A DNA stretch of 64,000 bases, taken from Isoetes taiwanensis. Lineage: Eukaryota; Streptophyta; Lycopodiopsida; Isoetales; Isoetaceae. The translations under genes and the position numbers were made by a program. This document shows, piece by piece, positions 60,301-64,000 of the stretch. The notes beneath the pieces are model-generated. The model worked only from the letters and a program-made list of their open reading frames with translations, searched no databases and was not told where the DNA came from. Positions within the stretch are counted from its first letter, which is position 1; each line of letters opens with the position of its first letter. Location of the stretch: assembly GCA_021234155.1 (NCBI GenBank), contig JAJEKV010000054.1, forward strand, positions 1,587,933-1,651,932, read 5' to 3'.

Positions 60301-63005
60301 CGTGGGCCCGTCTAGGTTCTTGGATAATATTTTATTTAGGGCTATTTCATATTACTGCAGCAGTTTAGATTCTGGCCATGGCAGATGCTCGAATGGGACT
60401 GGCAATTTTGGGGTTTATTCGCTCCTAGATTCTCTGTGTGCTCCAATGCTAGAGAGCTTTCAATTTTTTCGCCATATAGCTTTTTAGCACAGCCATGGCT
60501 GCATGAATAGAGCTCAGTTTGAGCAGGCTTCTTAGTGAAATTTGCCTCATTACATGGCTTCCTGCGAGAGATCTGTCTCTGTGCAGAATCGACGCCACTA
60601 CTGGCCCGTTTATGTCATGGTGCCAGTTTTGGGGGCCAAGCTGAACAAATGAAAACAGTTGATGCTGAAGGCCGCTGTTGAAGGTGATGGCATTGTTTTC
60701 TTTTGTTTGTACTTTGTTTTGAGGATGAAGCAAGGGCTTCTTGACGATCTTTCTACCGGCGACCTGTGTTGATCTTATAATTTTAGGAGAGGTCTTGAGG
60801 TAGAGTTTATATGATTCTTAGAACCGTCTGATTTGGACATCATCAAAACCCTGCATCTGGAAAACCTCTGTTTGATAAGAATTTTATTTTAATCCATCAT
60901 TTTGACGGATTTGTCTTGCAAGCTTTATAAATCACAATCTGTTTTGATTTGCAGGAGATGTGGTCGGTTGATATTGTTGTGCATATAGCAATCAGCTCTA
61001 TATAATTTCGGTACTGGAGCTTTGTGCCAATGATCCTCACGATTTCTGAGGTTGTTTAACAGGGAATCTCAAATTGTTGCCTTACATAGTGATCTTACTT
61101 AATCTATTCTGTTCGAGGAATTACAAGGGTTGGTGCTCTCAATATAGTTGTGCAAAATCCTCATTCCGGGTATCAATGATCCTACAACTTCTGAGGAGCT
61201 GTTTAACATGAGTTCCTCAGAACAGAATCTTATACCATGGCATAGGGAGCTACAGTGCAGTAATCTAGAAGGGTGCAAAGGTAGCTTCTCTGTTAGCATG
61301 TCTGTACAACCTTTTGTTACATTCTGATTTCAATTTTACTGCATTTTTCAAGTACCTATTACACACAAGACCATGCAACAACGAAAAAGAATGAATTGTT
61401 CAGCCACTAAGTTATGAGCTGTTGCAGAAGAAGAAAGCCAGAAGGTCGTTTAAAAGGATGGGAGGTTGAGAATAAGTTTCCTGTTCCATCAAGTTTTACT
61501 ACCGCTGGTGACGTGAATTGTCAGCAGACGACGAAGAGGAAAAGAGAGTCTAGGAGGGATGCATTTATGGAGGTGGGACATGCACTTCCTGGTTATTTAA
61601 TACTAAATCTTGACAAGTTGCCCCAGCACGTTGAAGCCATTATTATGTATTGATTTCAGGGAAGGATAAATACCTCTGACGGGCAATCCTCAAAAGCGCT
61701 TAAAAGATCTCCTTCACAGCAATTATCCTTCAAACATTAGGTGCTTTATGACGGAGTTGCTGATAGGGGCTGCATGAAGATGGCGTCTCGGTGTAGCCAA
61801 AGTGATGAGTGTTTGCTTCTATTAATCTAGTTTGGCCTGCTACTATAGGAGGCGAAAGGCATCATCAGATCAATGGTGAAGAAATCTGGTTTGGCCTGCA
61901 ATGCCCAAGCGGATGAGCATCAAACAAAATGTCAATCTGAGGCAATGCAATGCGGATGAACCATAGTTGTTTTTCTGTTTACATTTTGGATCATGTTGTC
62001 TATCATAGTAGCCCTGCCATTTTGTAGAAGCCACCAGTTTGCGCCTTCTGCCCTTACTGTTCAGGACCACGATCCTTACAAAGAAGACAAGCGAGGGTGT
62101 TGCTTTGTGAGCTGCAAATGTAGTACCAGCCTAAGCTTCTAAAATCAGGTCTATGCTCTGGAGCATGACAGCATGTTGGCTTGGAATGGAAATGCACTCC
62201 TAAGCATCAAGCAATCCCTTTTTCTCCCAGATTTGCAATTTTGTGTGTTTTGGCTACTAATTGTATCTCTATGGGATAAAGGCATATTCGTGATGCTCCA
62301 TTTTAGGTGCATAATTTCAAATCAGTAGTTTGTCCAAATGAGTTATAGTTTGAAACTTTGCAAACCAGTAATTGGCTCTAATTTACATGGCCTGATCTGG
62401 GTTCTGCCAAAACATTAAATCCTTCAATGTCAGGTAATGGCTGCATCTGTGCATGATTTCATGTGGTTTTTCCAACAATAGATGGTCAAAGATGCCTGAA
62501 ACACTTGGCATGCATGAGCATCTTGATGGATCATTATCTTCATGCAACTTCCAGCTATGGCATCTTGAACCATGCCTTGAACTTCTTTGAGCTCTGTTGA
62601 AATTGTGCTCGATGATTATCAGATCAAGCGGTGGCTTTAGATCATCATCATTATCATCATCATTCCATATTTAATATTCATTTACGAGTAAAATCTTGTT
62701 ATTTGGTTTTAGAATTGGCGGTGATGATGTTGTTTGGCTCGATCGGCAGGCATTGTATAGTTTTTATAGCTGCGATAAAAAGCTCCCTTCTAAACTAATT
62801 TGTTGCCTCAAACACTGCAAGTCAGGGCTGTGTTAGCCAGCACTAGCAATTTGACAAAAAAACTTTTAGACATTTTTTTTATCGGGTAGAAAGTTTCTCT
62901 TCTTTTTTGAAAGAGTTTTTTTCCTAGAACAAACCATCATTGACAACATTTTTATATGATGATGGGCCGGAACATATATTGGGGTTAGTGACGATGGCAC
63001 ATACT
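60301..63005. other. Unassigned region
   Basis: Short frames only. The 79-codon plus frame at 61414-61653 (basic start, then FMEVGHALPGYLILNLDKLP) is the most protein-like but unrecognised. A degenerate (ATC)n tract lies at 62641-62667. No transposon ends seen. Confidence 0.35.
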
Positions 63006-63009
63006 GAAA

Positions 63010-63290
63010 CATTGAGAAGGCCAAAGGACCTTTCAATTGTACCGAAATGCAACCCATTGTTAGAGAGGCCAAAGGACCTTTTCAATTGCATCAAGAAATG
63101 CAATTGCAAGTGCTGCCTAATAAGTATGTCTAATCAGGAATGCACCCTAGCCCGACATTGAGAAGATAAGGACATAAATTATATCAAGAAATGCAACAAT
63201 TACAGTGCGGCTAATAAGTAAGCTTCGTAAAAAGGAATGCACCTAGAGTCGTAATAAGTATGTTGTATTGTAGATAAAAAGTAATGCACA
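63010..63290 (+). repeat. Degenerate tandem repeat of ~50/~100 bp units
   Basis: CATTGAGAAGGCCAAAGGAC (63010), CATTGTTAGAGAGGCCAAAG (~63055) and CATTGAGAAGATAAGGACAT (63156) each lead to a GAAATGCAA word. The last two then share GTGC-GCCTAATAAGTA and GGAATGCACC-CTAG in the same order, giving a ~101-bp spacing; a partial further copy (taataagtatg...gtaatgcac) follows to ~63.29 kb. Confidence 0.7.
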
Positions 63291-64000
63291 ATTAGTATGT
63301 AAAGTGTATACTGCTTGAATAAGCTAAGTTAGGATGCAAAGTAGAACTAATAGCAAGGGCCATGCTCTCAACAAGTTACGAGTGGATTGTATAAGTTCCC
63401 CAACATTTACAAGTTATCAAATAATATTTAGTTTTCGAGGGCACTCAAAGAGGTTTCGCTAATTAGGTGGCTAAATGTTTCGTGGTCACAACTCAAGGCA
63501 TGATATCACAATGAATTGGAAACCAGGCAACATTGGCGTTCAACTAGTATATTTTAACCCGACTATGCAGCAACTTCTTATACAAGCATGTGGGACATTC
63601 TCTCTCAAAGATCAATCAAACCACAATATGGTATACATTGTTATCGGTTCGGGTTATATATTTCTAATATTAAAATGAGATATTTCTACACAAGCACAAA
63701 TAACACTCTTTTCTCTGTTTTAGTAAATTTGGAAAGGGTAACAATCATCTTAATATCTTCTGTTGAGGACTAAATGGAATTAAAGTAGTCTATCATGTAG
63801 TTTGTCCCTAACCTATATTTAGTTCTTTATATTCATGAACAAAACAATCCCTAATAGAACATCTAAGCAGAAATTGCAAGTTAAAAGTAGAAAACTACCC
63901 AAGAGGTTAAGCAAACCGATATTACGCTAAATTGTTTGCATTATCCACACTATAGCACATTGTACACCTATGTTCAACAACCACAATCTTGAACTTAAAA
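63291..64000. other. Intergenic sequence, nothing recognisable
   Basis: AT-rich. Open frames of 61 and 67 codons at 63.48-63.77 kb have no features. Confidence 0.45.

Noticed and set aside
1-64000. CRISPR arrays, prokaryotic operons, organelle insertions, viral integrations
   Set aside because: No regular repeat-spacer array, no ribosome-binding-site-led gene strings and no recognisable chloroplast or mitochondrial genes were seen. All recognised coding relics are of plant nuclear or retrotransposon type.

Overview
This window looks like gene-poor nuclear DNA from a land plant, and a fern is the best guess. The reasons are: AT-rich sequence with almost no long open frames; degenerate pentatricopeptide (PPR) coding sequence of the plant organelle-RNA type, whose modules carry a 'KSLEKGMSLHSQ' linker that I associate with fern and other early-diverging plant PPR families; an extensin-like cell-wall protein; and a dense litter of non-LTR retrotransposons and other repeats. 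The fern assignment is inference from style; nothing here proves a species.

Layout. 0-6 kb: mostly unannotatable sequence with a ~111-bp minisatellite (3.44-3.88 kb). 6-8.3 kb: a minus-strand LINE RT scrap, then a plus-strand L1-like LINE interrupted by a 364-bp hAT-like element with an 8-bp target duplication. 9.1-12.05 kb: LINE copy A (plus). 13.4-14.75 kb: another L1-like RT (minus). 17.35-19.35 kb: LINE copy B (minus), same family as A and much better preserved. 20.4-20.9 kb: remnant of a PPR C-terminal (E-type) region. 24.85-26.4 kb: a PPR pseudogene. 27.74-28.29 kb: an extensin-like gene (minus) with a TATA box, the best candidate for a host gene, but with a one-base frame break. 28.7-29.8 kb: a possible 1.1-kb element with imperfect inverted ends. 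32-34.2 kb: unrecognised minus-strand open stretches. 36.3-37.5 kb: a degenerate ~270-bp tandem array carrying palindromes; the same palindrome recurs to 42.3 kb. 47.4-47.8 kb: a second palindromic cluster. 49.4-53.4 kb: an old LTR element with no coding capacity (LARD-like). 53.6-55.4 kb: an L1-like LINE (minus) with endonuclease and RT remnants. 55.9-57.4 kb: an LTR-like, gag-like stretch. 57.6-63.3 kb: sparse sequence with two small repeat arrays.

No set of genes here forms a pathway or operon. The window is best read as layered transposon decay around one small cell-wall gene and PPR relics. I found no RNA gene, CRISPR array or intact transposase. I did not find a convincing undescribed molecular system; the least explained structures are the 36-42 kb palindrome/tandem-repeat region and the nested insertion at 7.36 kb.
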